NCBI RefSeq assembly: GCF_900110425.1
Contig: NZ_FODS01000019.1
Span: forward strand, 1 to 64,000
Length of the DNA: 64,000 nucleotides
DNA from: Salinihabitans flavidus
GTDB taxonomy: Bacteria > Pseudomonadota > Alphaproteobacteria > Rhodobacterales > Rhodobacteraceae
Reading direction: 5' to 3'
The notes under the pieces are model-generated. The model was not told where the DNA came from, did not search any database, and saw only the letters and a list, made by a program, of their open reading frames with translations. Below are positions 43,169-51,127 of the stretch, piece by piece. A program made the translations under genes and the position numbers. Position 1 is the stretch's first letter. Each line of letters starts with the position of its first letter.

Positions 43169-44560
43169 GTGCAACATTTTCCCGTCTTCATGGCCATCAG
43201 CGGCCAGCGCATCACCCTCTCGGGCGGCGGGGCCGCGGCGCTGGCAAAGCTGCGCCTGCTGCTCAAGACAGAGGCGCGGATCGCCGTCTTCACCCCCGAT
43301 CCCGACCCCCAGATCGCCGACTGGGCCAGCGCCGGCCGGCTCACCCTGACGCGCCGCGCCCTGCGCGCTGGCGACGTGGCCGGCTCCGTGCTGTTCTACG
43401 CCGCCGATGAGGACACCGCCGAGGATGCCCGCACCGCCGCCATCGCGCGGGCCGAGGGGGCGCCGGTGAACATCGTGGACAATCTCACGGACAGCAGTTT
43501 CATCACCCCCGCCATCGTCGACCGCGACCCGGTGACCGTCGCCATCGGCACCGAGGGCGCGGCCCCCGTTCTTGCCCGCGCGATCAAGGCCGATCTGGAG
43601 GCCCGGCTTTCCCCCCGCCTTGGCCTTCTCGCCCGCGCGGGCAAGGCATTCCGCAAGGCGGCGGAAGCGCTGCCCATGGGCCGACGTCGCCGCGAGTTCT
43701 GGGCCGACTACTATTTCGGCACCGGCCCCCGCGCGACCGACCATGGCATTGAAAACACACTGGAAAACCTGCTGTCCGATCATCTGTCGCGGGCCGACCG
43801 GCCGGGACATGTGGCCTTTGTCGGCGCCGGTCCGGGCGATCCCGAACTGCTCACCCTCAAGGCTCGCAAGGCGCTTGATGAGGCCGACGTGGTGATCCAC
43901 GATCGGCTGATCTCGCCGGAGATTCTGGAACTGGCGCGGCGCGAGGCGGTGATCGTGGGCGCGGGCAAGGAGGGCTTCGGCCCCTCCACCGCGCAGGACA
44001 CGATCAATGCCCTGATCACGCGGCACGCGGCAACCGGCGCGCAGGTGGTGCGCCTCAAGGGCGGGGATGCCACCGTCTTCGGACGGCTCGACGAAGAGAT
44101 CGACGCCTGCGACGCCGCCGGTATCGCGTGGCATATCGTGCCGGGCATCACCTCCGCCTCCGCCGCCGTGGCCGCCATCGGGCAAAGCCTGACGCGGCGC
44201 GGGCGCAATGCCTCCGTCCGGTTCCTCACCGGCCATGACATGCAGGGCTTTGCCGATCACGACTGGCACGCCCTCGCCCGCCCCGGAGAGGTCGCCGCGA
44301 TCTACATGGGCAAGTCCGCCGCGCGCTTTCTTCAGGGGCGCCTGCTCATGCACGGCGCCGCCCCGGATACCCCCGTGACGGTGATCGAGAACGCGTCCCG
44401 CCCCGATCAGCGGGTGATCGCAACCACGCTCTCGGCCCTGCCCGCCGATCTTGCGAGGGCCCGGCCCGCCGGCCCGGCGCTGACCTTTCTCGGTCTGCGC
44501 CCACGCGCCGCCGCCGCCGCGCTGGACGACATGACCGAAGAAAAACAGGAGCTTGCCTGA
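43169..44560 (+). CDS. cysG: siroheme synthase (uroporphyrinogen methyltransferase/precorrin-2 dehydrogenase/ferrochelatase)
   Basis: The protein has 463 residues from GTG 43169 (GGGAG eight bases upstream, MQHFPVF being the family start). The N-terminal CysG-B part binds NAD and inserts iron (ITLSGGGAAALAKLRLLL, NIVDNLTDSSFITPAIVDR). The C-terminal CysG-A part is the SAM-dependent methyltransferase (VGAGPGDPELLTLKARKAL, VIHDRLI, RLKGGDATVFGR, HIVPGITSASA). It makes siroheme, the cofactor of CysI encoded two genes on. The stop overlaps the start of the DUF2849 gene (TGATG). The ATG at 43154 is open but has no ribosome site. Confidence 0.95.
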   Translation: MQHFPVFMAISGQRITLSGGGAAALAKLRLLLKTEARIAVFTPDPDPQIADWASAGRLTLTRRALRAGDVAGSVLFYAADEDTAEDARTAAIARAEGAPVNIVDNLTDSSFITPAIVDRDPVTVAIGTEGAAPVLARAIKADLEARLSPRLGLLARAGKAFRKAAEALPMGRRRREFWADYYFGTGPRATDHGIENTLENLLSDHLSRADRPGHVAFVGAGPGDPELLTLKARKALDEADVVIHDRLISPEILELARREAVIVGAGKEGFGPSTAQDTINALITRHAATGAQVVRLKGGDATVFGRLDEEIDACDAAGIAWHIVPGITSASAAVAAIGQSLTRRGRNASVRFLTGHDMQGFADHDWHALARPGEVAAIYMGKSAARFLQGRLLMHGAAPDTPVTVIENASRPDQRVIATTLSALPADLARARPAGPALTFLGLRPRAAAAALDDMTEEKQELA

Positions 44561-44862
44561 TGCCCCGCGCCTTCACCCCGAAAGTTGTCACCGCCAACGC
44601 GCTTCTCGAAGGGTATGTGATCTACCTCACCGACGCGGGCGACTGGACCCGCGATCTCTCCCGCGCGCTGCTCATCACCGATGAGGCCGAGGCGCAGCTT
44701 CGCCTGCTCGATGCAGAGCGGCAGCCCGATGTCGCCGTGGGGGTCTATCTGGCCGATGTGACACCCGGCCGCGATGGTCGCCCCGAACCCACCCATTTCC
44801 GCGAGGAGTTCCGCCGCACCGGCCCGTCGAACTACTTCCACGGCAAGCAAGCCACGCGTTAG
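44560..44862 (+). CDS. DUF2849 protein of the sulfite-reduction operon
   Basis: The 100-residue protein (KVVTANALLEGYVIYLTDAGDW at the start, PEPTHFREEFRRTGPSNYFHG at the end) belongs to DUF2849, a small family found almost only between cysG and cysI in alphaproteobacteria. Its ATG overlaps the cysG stop, and cysI begins 34 bases later. It has no known activity. Constant linkage suggests a helper of sulfite reductase, perhaps in electron transfer or cofactor handling, since no flavoprotein subunit (CysJ) is encoded here. Confidence 0.9.
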   Translation: MPRAFTPKVVTANALLEGYVIYLTDAGDWTRDLSRALLITDEAEAQLRLLDAERQPDVAVGVYLADVTPGRDGRPEPTHFREEFRRTGPSNYFHGKQATR

Positions 44863-44896
44863 GCCAGCCCCTCCCCGCGAACGAAAGGTCCAACCC

Positions 44897-46564
44897 ATGT
44901 ATCGCTACACCGATTTCGACGCCGCCTTTCTGGCAGAGCGCAATCAGCAGTTCCGCGCGCAGGTGGAGCGGCGCATCGCCGGCCACCTGACGGAAGAGGA
45001 ATTCAAGCCGCTGCGCCTGATGAACGGCGTCTATCTGCAACTACACGCGTACATGCTGCGCGTGGCGATCCCCTACGGCACGCTGTCGGGCCGCCAGATG
45101 GACCGGCTCGCCGACATCGCGGAGCGATGGGACAAGGGGTATGGCCATTTCACCACCCGCCAGAACATACAGTTCAACTGGCCGAAACTGCGCGACATTC
45201 CCGACATGCTCGACGCGCTGGCAGAGGTGGAGATGCACGCGATCCAGACCTCCGGCAACACGATCCGCAATGTCACCGCCGACCATTTCGCCGGCGCTGC
45301 GGCCGATGAGATCGCGGACCCGCGCCCGGTGGCGGAGCTGATCCGGCAATGGTCCACCGACCACCCGGAATTCCAGTTTTTGCCGCGCAAGTTCAAGATC
45401 GCCGTCACCGGAAGCCCGAACGACCGCGCCGTGACCCGCGCCCATGACATCGGGCTGCGCATGGTGCGCGATGCCGCCGGCGCGCCGGGGTTCGAGGTGA
45501 TCGTGGGCGGCGGGCTGGGCCGCACCCCGATGATCGGAAAGGTGGTGCGCGGGTTCCTGCCAGAGGCCGATCTTCTGCCCTATCTGGAGGCGGTGGTCAG
45601 CGTCTGGAACCTGCTGGGCCGGCGCGACAACAAGTTCAAGTCCCGCATCAAGATCACCGTGCATGAGCATGGAATCGATGACATTCGTGCGCGGGTCGAA
45701 GAGCGGTTCGCGCAGCTTCGCCCGGCCTTTTCCGGCGTGGATCAGGAGATGCTGGCGGGGCTGAGGGCGCATTTCGCCCCGCCCGCCTTCCGCGAGGCAC
45801 CAACGGTCGCCTATGACGCGGCCTATAAGGGCGATCCGCTGTTTCGATCCTGGGCCGACACCAACCTCGCCGCGCACCGCGCGCCCGGCTATGCCATCGT
45901 GTCGATCTCGCTCAAGAAGCAGGGTGCGACCCCCGGCGATGCCAGCGCCGATCAGATGCGCGTAATGGCCGAACTGGCGCGCGAATACGGCCATGATGAA
46001 CTGCGCATCAGCCATGAGCAGAACGTCATTCTGCCGCATGTGCATAAATCCGACCTTCCGGCGGTTCATGCCGCGCTGCGTGAGGCCGGGCTGCACACCG
46101 CCAACCTCGGACTGATCTCGGATATCATCGCCTGCCCGGGCATGGATTACTGCGCGCTGGCCACCGCCCGCTCCATCCCCATCGCGCAGCAGATCGCCAC
46201 CCGCTTCGATGAGCTGAAGCTGGAGCATGACATCGGCCATCTTCAGATCAAGATCTCGGGCTGCATCAACGCCTGCGGGCATCACCATGTGGGCCATATC
46301 GGAATTCTCGGGCTCGACCGCGCGGGCGTGGAGAATTACCAGATCACGCTGGGCGGCGACGCGACAGAAACCGCCGCACTGGGGGAACGGGCCGGGCCGG
46401 GCTTTTCCGCAGAAGAGATCGTGCCCGCCATCGAACGGCTCATCGACGGCTATCTGGCGCTGCGCGAGGGGCCGCAGGAAACCTTCCTTCAAACCTATCG
46501 CCGCATCGGTCTTTCGCCGTTCAAGCGGTATCTCTACCCGGAGGCGCGCGCCAATGCCGCATGA
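44897..46564 (+). CDS. cysI: assimilatory sulfite reductase hemoprotein (nitrite/sulfite reductase family)
   Basis: The 555-residue siroheme/4Fe-4S protein reduces sulfite to sulfide. Two ferredoxin-like halves are visible: the first has RQNIQFNWPKLRDIP, the second EQNVILPHVHKSDL. The cluster/siroheme Cys are in IACPGMDYCALA and SGCINACGHHHVGHIG (C-x5-C and C-x3-C). The start at ATG 44897 follows GAAAGG. There is no cysJ, so electrons probably come from ferredoxin via the Fpr encoded at the operon's end. The cysH start lies inside its last codons (11-base overlap). Confidence 0.96.
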   Translation: MYRYTDFDAAFLAERNQQFRAQVERRIAGHLTEEEFKPLRLMNGVYLQLHAYMLRVAIPYGTLSGRQMDRLADIAERWDKGYGHFTTRQNIQFNWPKLRDIPDMLDALAEVEMHAIQTSGNTIRNVTADHFAGAAADEIADPRPVAELIRQWSTDHPEFQFLPRKFKIAVTGSPNDRAVTRAHDIGLRMVRDAAGAPGFEVIVGGGLGRTPMIGKVVRGFLPEADLLPYLEAVVSVWNLLGRRDNKFKSRIKITVHEHGIDDIRARVEERFAQLRPAFSGVDQEMLAGLRAHFAPPAFREAPTVAYDAAYKGDPLFRSWADTNLAAHRAPGYAIVSISLKKQGATPGDASADQMRVMAELAREYGHDELRISHEQNVILPHVHKSDLPAVHAALREAGLHTANLGLISDIIACPGMDYCALATARSIPIAQQIATRFDELKLEHDIGHLQIKISGCINACGHHHVGHIGILGLDRAGVENYQITLGGDATETAALGERAGPGFSAEEIVPAIERLIDGYLALREGPQETFLQTYRRIGLSPFKRYLYPEARANAA

Positions 46565-47351
46565 CATCCTCGGCGGGTCAGGCGCCTCCACCGCGCGGCA
46601 CCGGGCCGCCGGGCCGCCCGGCCCCGGCCCATTGCAGGCCAAGGCGGACCGGCTCAACGCCCGCTATAAGCACCATTCGGCCACCGCCGTCATCCGCGCC
46701 GCGCTGACCGACCCCGACGCGGGGCGCATTGCGCTTGTGTCGAGTTTCGGCGCGGAATCGGTGGTGCTCCTGCATCTCGCGGCGATGGTGGACCGCACCC
46801 TGCCGGTGCTGTTCATCGACACGCAGATGCTCTTTGCCAAAACGCTGGTCTATCAGGCGGAGGTGGCAGAGCGCCTTGGCCTGAGCAACGTGCAGGTGAT
46901 CCGCGCCTCGGACGCGGTTTTGCGGGCCGAAGACCCCGATGGCACCCTGCACCAGCGCGATACGGATGCCTGCTGCGCCCTGCGCAAGACGCGCCCGCTG
47001 CAAAAGGCCCTGCGCGGGTTCGATGGCTGGATCACCGGGCGCAAGCGGTTCCAGTCCGGCAGCCGCGCGACGCTCGATTTCTTCGAGGTCGAGGACCTGA
47101 CAGGCCGGATCAAGGTCAACCCGCTGGCCCATTGGGCTCCCGGGGACGTGCGCGCCTACATGGAGGAGAACCGCCTGCCCCGGCATCCACTGCTGGCGCG
47201 CGGCTACCCTTCCATCGGCTGCGCGCCCTGCACCTCGCCCGTCGCACCGGGCGAAGACCCCCGCGCTGGCCGGTGGCGCGGACAGTCCAAAGATGAATGC
47301 GGCATCCATTTCGTCGATGGCAAACTGGTCCGCAAGGGAGAGAACGCATGA
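46554..47351 (+). CDS. cysH: assimilatory adenylyl-sulfate/phosphoadenylyl-sulfate reductase, 4Fe-4S type
   Basis: The 265-residue PP-loop enzyme has the P-loop-like ALVSSFGAESVVLLHL, FIDTQMLFAKTLVY, GRKRFQSGSR, and two Cys pairs, DACCALRK and IGCAPCTSP. These four Cys bind a 4Fe-4S cluster, the mark of enzymes that can use adenylyl-sulfate directly. The classical nucleophile region at the C-terminus reads DECGIHF, with the Cys in place. The product is sulfite for CysI. The N-terminal 25 residues are Gly/Pro-rich and poorly conserved. It overlaps cysI upstream and the DUF934 gene downstream (ATGA). Confidence 0.95.
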   Translation: MPHDILGGSGASTARHRAAGPPGPGPLQAKADRLNARYKHHSATAVIRAALTDPDAGRIALVSSFGAESVVLLHLAAMVDRTLPVLFIDTQMLFAKTLVYQAEVAERLGLSNVQVIRASDAVLRAEDPDGTLHQRDTDACCALRKTRPLQKALRGFDGWITGRKRFQSGSRATLDFFEVEDLTGRIKVNPLAHWAPGDVRAYMEENRLPRHPLLARGYPSIGCAPCTSPVAPGEDPRAGRWRGQSKDECGIHFVDGKLVRKGENA

Positions 47352-47767
47352 CTGTAATCGTGACCGACACCGGGTTTCACCCCGACGACTGGACCGGCGC
47401 ATTCGCCGCACCGGACGAGCCAACCAATGACGTGACCGCGCTCGATCTGGCATCGGGCACCGACCCGGCGGATCTGGCCGGGCGGCTTTCGCGGGTGGAG
47501 ATGATCCGCGTCGACTTCCCCGGCTTCGCCGATGGCCGCGGCTTCACCATCGCGCGGCAACTGCGCCTGATGGGGTATCGCGGACGGCTGCGCGCGCGCG
47601 GCCATGTGATCGCGGACCAATACGCGATGGCCCGCCGTGCCGGATTCGACGAGGTGGAGATCTCCGATGATCTGGCCGCACGCCAGCCCGAGGACCAATG
47701 GCGCCGACGCGCCGACTGGCAGGCGCATGATTACCAAACACGCCTTGGACGGTTGCGCCCCGCCTGA
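47348..47767 (+). CDS. DUF934 protein of the sulfate-assimilation operon
   Basis: The 139-residue protein carries the DUF934 core: VEMIRVDFPGFADGRGFTIARQLR, YRGRLRARGHVIADQYAMARRAGFDEVEI. The family is almost always next to cysI/cysH and has no proven reaction. It may be an accessory factor for sulfite reductase. The ATG overlaps the cysH stop by four bases. It is the last overlapping gene of the operon; fpr starts about 110 bases later. Confidence 0.9.
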   Translation: MTVIVTDTGFHPDDWTGAFAAPDEPTNDVTALDLASGTDPADLAGRLSRVEMIRVDFPGFADGRGFTIARQLRLMGYRGRLRARGHVIADQYAMARRAGFDEVEISDDLAARQPEDQWRRRADWQAHDYQTRLGRLRPA

Positions 47768-47876
47768 ACGCGGTTTTTCTCCGATCGTCTTGCGATAGGT
47801 CAAGGACAGACCTCCGCCAGACCTTCACACTTCTGCCAGAAACGCATAGGTAAAGGGTTCCGCGCCCAGAAATGAC

Positions 47877-48725
47877 ATGACCGAGCAAACCCCAGTGACC
47901 GACACCACCGCCGTCAAGGCCCCCACCCTGCCCGATGCCCAGACCGTGACCGAGGTCAAACACTACACGGACCGGCTGTTTTCCTTCCGGGTCACCCGGC
48001 CCGCCTCGCTGCGCTTTCGCTCCGGCGAATTCGTGATGCTCGGCCTGATGGGAGAGCCCGATCCGGAAACCGGCAAGCAGAAACCGCTTCTGCGCGCCTA
48101 CTCCATCGCCTCTCCCTCCTGGGATGACGAGCTGGAGTTCTATTCGATCAAGGTGCCCGACGGCCCGCTCACCTCACGGCTGCAACACATCGAACCCGGC
48201 GATCAGATCATCCTGCGCCCCAAACCGGTGGGCACGCTGGTGCATGACGCCCTGCTGCCGGGCAAGCGGCTGTGGCTGTTCGCCACCGGAACGGGCATCG
48301 CGCCCTTCGCCTCGCTCCTGCGCGACCCGCAGACCTACGAGGACTACGATGAGGTGATTCTCACCCATACCTGCCGCGAAGTGGGAGAACTCGACTACGG
48401 GCGCGACCTGATCGAAGGCATCCGCAACGATGAGATGCTCGCCGAACTCATCGGCGCGGGCTTTCACGAAAAACTGCGCTACTACCCGACCACCACCCGC
48501 GAAGACAGCGCCAAGACAGGCCGCATCACCGACCTGATGCGCAAGGGAGAGGTGTTCGAGGATCTCGGGGTCGAGCCTCTCACCCCCGAAACCGATCGCG
48601 CGATGGTCTGCGGCAATCTGGCCTTCAATCTTGAGTTGAAGGACATGCTGGAGGAATACGGGCTGCGTGAAGGCGCCAATTCAGAGCCGAAGGAATACGT
48701 GGTGGAAAAGGCATTCGTCGACTGA
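47877..48725 (+). CDS. fpr: ferredoxin--NADP+ reductase
   Basis: The 282-residue FAD enzyme moves electrons between NADPH and ferredoxin. The FAD-binding barrel has SFRVTRPASLRFRSGEFVMLGL and LLRAYSIASPSWDDELEFYSIKV (the RxYS motif). The NADP domain has LFATGTGIAPFASLLRDP and EVILTHTCREVGELDY, with the C-terminal VVEKAFVD typical of the bacterial type. Placed after cysGIH, it is the likely electron source for CysI. It may be read from its own promoter in the 109-base gap before it. Confidence 0.95.
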   Translation: MTEQTPVTDTTAVKAPTLPDAQTVTEVKHYTDRLFSFRVTRPASLRFRSGEFVMLGLMGEPDPETGKQKPLLRAYSIASPSWDDELEFYSIKVPDGPLTSRLQHIEPGDQIILRPKPVGTLVHDALLPGKRLWLFATGTGIAPFASLLRDPQTYEDYDEVILTHTCREVGELDYGRDLIEGIRNDEMLAELIGAGFHEKLRYYPTTTREDSAKTGRITDLMRKGEVFEDLGVEPLTPETDRAMVCGNLAFNLELKDMLEEYGLREGANSEPKEYVVEKAFVD

Positions 48726-48968
48726 GGTCCCGCCGGCGGTCCAATCGCGCGCGAACTTGCGCGGCGCGCGCGCCGCGAAAACGGGCCAGCATCCTCGCAA
48801 ACCTGCCGCGCACCTTGTATCAGGCTGTTCTGTTCCGGGGGGCGGTGGTCCCATAACCGCACATCGGCCCTGAATTCACGCCGCCGTCCCCATTAACCGC
48901 TTGAAACGGCAACAACCCGCGCGTATTTTGCCGCTCTAGAACAGATCAACAGTTGAAGGAACAATACC

Positions 48969-49514
48969 ATAGCCCGCAGACCTCATAACGCGCCCCCGTC
49001 GCGTGACACCGGCCCCCGCGTCAACGAGAAAATTCGCTCTTCCGAGATCCGCCTGATCGGCGCGGATGGCGAAAATGTCGGCGTCGTGTCACCGTCCCAC
49101 GGCATGGTTCTCGCACAGGAAGCCGGCCTTGATCTGGTGGAAATCTCGCCGAACGCGAACCCGCCGGTCTGCAAGATCATGGATTACGGCAAGTTCAAGT
49201 ATGAACAGCAGAAACGTGAATCCGAGGCCCGCAAGAAACAGAAAACGATCGAGGTCAAAGAGGTCAAGTTTCGGCCCAACACCGATACCCATGACTATGA
49301 CGTGAAGATGCGCAATGTCATGCGCTTCCTCGAAGGCGGCGACAAGGTGAAGATCACCCTGAGATTCCGCGGCCGCGAAATGGCGCACCAAAACCTCGGG
49401 CGCGAGCTTCTCGAACGGGTGGCCGAGGACGTGAAAGAGATGGGCAAGGTCGAAAACATGCCCAAGATGGAAGGCCGCCAGATGACCATGATGATCGGCC
49501 CCATGACCAAGTAG
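48969..49514 (+). CDS. infC: translation initiation factor IF-3, ATA start codon
   Basis: IF-3 keeps the ribosomal subunits apart and checks start codons. The coding frame ([20 protein letters not shown], then [49 protein letters not shown] and the C-terminal [10 protein letters not shown]) contains no ATG until 49086, which would delete the conserved N-domain. Upstream, ATA at 48969 follows GAAGGA by eight bases and begins with the family sequence [14 protein letters not shown], giving 181 residues. infC uses rare starts (ATT in E. coli) so that excess IF-3 represses its own translation; ATA should serve the same purpose. The upstream 240 bases hold no gene. Confidence 0.93.
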   Translation: MARRPHNAPPSRDTGPRVNEKIRSSEIRLIGADGENVGVVSPSHGMVLAQEAGLDLVEISPNANPPVCKIMDYGKFKYEQQKRESEARKKQKTIEVKEVKFRPNTDTHDYDVKMRNVMRFLEGGDKVKITLRFRGREMAHQNLGRELLERVAEDVKEMGKVENMPKMEGRQMTMMIGPMTK

Positions 49515-49549
49515 ACCGACCGCGACAGGCGGTCGCCCGACACTCAATT

Positions 49550-49577
49550 GGCCGCCTGTGATCGGGCGGCCGATTTT
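49550..49577 (+). terminator. intrinsic terminator of infC
   Basis: GGCCGCC (49550-49556) and GGCGGCC (49565-49571) form a seven-base stem with an eight-base loop, followed by GATTTTGTT. It starts 35 bases after the infC stop and runs up to the next coding region. Confidence 0.78.
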
Positions 49578-49602
49578 GTTCATGACAGGATCGGAACCGC
49601 CC

Positions 49603-50196
49603 ATGTGGGAAGATCGTTTCAACACACCCGACTACGTATTCGGGACCGAACCCGCCCTTTTCCTGCAAGAGCACGCAGACCATCTTACCCCCGGCGCAAG
49701 TGCGCTCGCCGTTGCCGACGGCGAGGGGCGCAATTCGGTTTTCATGGCGCAGCGGGGCATGCGGGTCACCGCCCTTGAATTCGCGCCCTCCGCCATCTCC
49801 AAGGCTCGAACGCTCGCCGCCGAAAAGGGGGTCGAGGTCACTTTTCGAGAAGTCGATGTCCTCTCCCACGACTGGGCCGACCAGTTCGAGCTGGTGGTCG
49901 GGATCTTCATTCAGTTCGTCGGCCCCGCCGACCGCCGCCGCCTGTTCGAGGGAATGGCCCGAAGCGTCGCGCCCGGTTGCCTGATCCTCCTGCATGGCTA
50001 CACCCCGAAGCAGATCGACTACGGCACAGGCGGGCCGCCGTTCGCCGAAAATATGTACACCGAAGAGATCCTGCGCGATCATTTCCCCGACTGGAGTGTT
50101 CTGGAATGCCGCGCCTATGAACGCGAGATCAGCGAGGGGCGCGGCCACAACGGCCGCTCCGCCCTGATCGACTTCGTCGCCCGCAAGCCGGCCTGA
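49603..50196 (+). CDS. class I SAM-dependent methyltransferase (TehB/tellurite-resistance-like)
   Basis: From ATG 49603 the protein has 197 residues and begins MWEDRFNTPDYVFGTEPA, the normal start of this group; ATG 49582 is an alternative. The SAM fold shows ALAVADGEGRNSVFMAQRG (motif I, with A-D-G-E-G-R-N typical of the TehB/UbiE-like group), VTALEFAPSAISKAR (motif II) and FELVVGIFIQFVGPADRR (motif IV). Members methylate small molecules or thiols and chalcogens. It lies right after the infC terminator and converges with coxM. No promoter can be assigned. Confidence 0.82.
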   Translation: MWEDRFNTPDYVFGTEPALFLQEHADHLTPGASALAVADGEGRNSVFMAQRGMRVTALEFAPSAISKARTLAAEKGVEVTFREVDVLSHDWADQFELVVGIFIQFVGPADRRRLFEGMARSVAPGCLILLHGYTPKQIDYGTGGPPFAENMYTEEILRDHFPDWSVLECRAYEREISEGRGHNGRSALIDFVARKPA

Positions 50197-50202
50197 CGGC
50201 AA

Positions 50203-50227
50203 GGCCCCGCACACAAATGGCGGGGCC
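50203..50227. terminator. hairpin between convergent genes
   Basis: GGCCCCGC (50203-50210) and GCGGGGCC (50220-50227) form a perfect eight-base stem around ACACAAATG. It lies between the ends of the methyltransferase (+) and coxM (-). No T-run follows in either direction, so it may only block decay or act with Rho. Confidence 0.4.
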
Positions 50228-50250
50228 CCGGATCACCTGCCCGCAGGGCC

Positions 50251-51033
50251 TCAGCGCGCCGCCGCCACCGCGCGCCGCGCCATCACCCCCACCAGATGCG
50301 CGCGATACGCCGCCGAGCCGTGCAGATCCGAGATCATGTCGTCCGCCTCCGGCGCCATCCCGTCGAGCGCCCCGGCGGAGAAATCGGACGCCAGCGCCGT
50401 TTCCGCCTCGCGCCAGCGGAACACACCGCCCTCCGACGCGCCGGTGACGGCCACCCGCACACCCTCGCCGGTTCTGGCCACGAAGACCCCCACCAGCGCG
50501 AACCGCGATGCGGGCTGTTCGAACTTGGCATAGGCCGCCGCCTCCGGCTGCGGAAATTTCACCGCCGTGACGATCTCGCCCTCGTCAAGGGCGGTCTCGA
50601 ACATCCCGGTAAAGAAGTCATCGGCCGCGATCTCGCGCCGGTCGGTCACGATGGTCGCCCCGAGCCCCAGCGCCGCCGCCGGATAACAGGCTGACGGGTC
50701 GTTATTGGCCACGCTGCCGCCAATCGTGCCGCGATTGCGCACCGCCGGATCGCCGATATTGCCCGCCAGATCGGACAGCGCCGCAATCGTGCCGTCGGCG
50801 GCAACATCGGCATGCACCGTGGCCGCGCCGACCACAAGGGTCCGCCCCTCCTGCGTGATTCCCTTCATCTCGGAAATCCCGCTCAGACTCACAAGCTTGG
50901 AGGGCATCGCCAGCCTCTGCTTCAGCGTCGGGATCAGCGTCTGCCCCCCCGCCAGCGGCTGCGCCTCCTCCTGCCCAAGTGCCTTGACCGCGTCAGCCAC
51001 GCTCGTGGGTCGTTCGAACTCGAAATTATACAT
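50251..51033 (-). CDS. coxM: xanthine-dehydrogenase-family FAD subunit (CoxM type)
   Basis: The 260-residue subunit binds FAD through AGGQTLIPTLKQRLA and NIGDPAVRNRGTIGGSVANNDPSA (the AGGxS/T and TIGG motifs). The C-terminal CODH flavoprotein domain has FALVGVFVARTGEGVRVAVTGA. It passes electrons from the 2Fe-2S subunit to the quinone or another acceptor at the inner face of the membrane. It is the last gene of the coxS-coxL-coxM order on the minus strand, which is the form II order; form I usually runs M-S-L. AAGGAGAGG lies before its ATG. Confidence 0.92.
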   Translation of the reverse strand: MYNFEFERPTSVADAVKALGQEEAQPLAGGQTLIPTLKQRLAMPSKLVSLSGISEMKGITQEGRTLVVGAATVHADVAADGTIAALSDLAGNIGDPAVRNRGTIGGSVANNDPSACYPAAALGLGATIVTDRREIAADDFFTGMFETALDEGEIVTAVKFPQPEAAAYAKFEQPASRFALVGVFVARTGEGVRVAVTGASEGGVFRWREAETALASDFSAGALDGMAPEADDMISDLHGSAAYRAHLVGVMARRAVAAAR

Positions 51034-51127
51034 CTCGCCTCTCCTTCAAGGGACCGGGCAACCCCCGTATCCTCTCGTCACATGATCCGGGCGGGCCGGC
51101 CGCCGCGCCCCCGGCCCGCTGTTGCAA

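Noticed and set aside
45041-46657. 538-codon minus-strand open frame
   Set aside because: Antisense of cysI; the plus strand carries the siroheme and Fe-S motifs.
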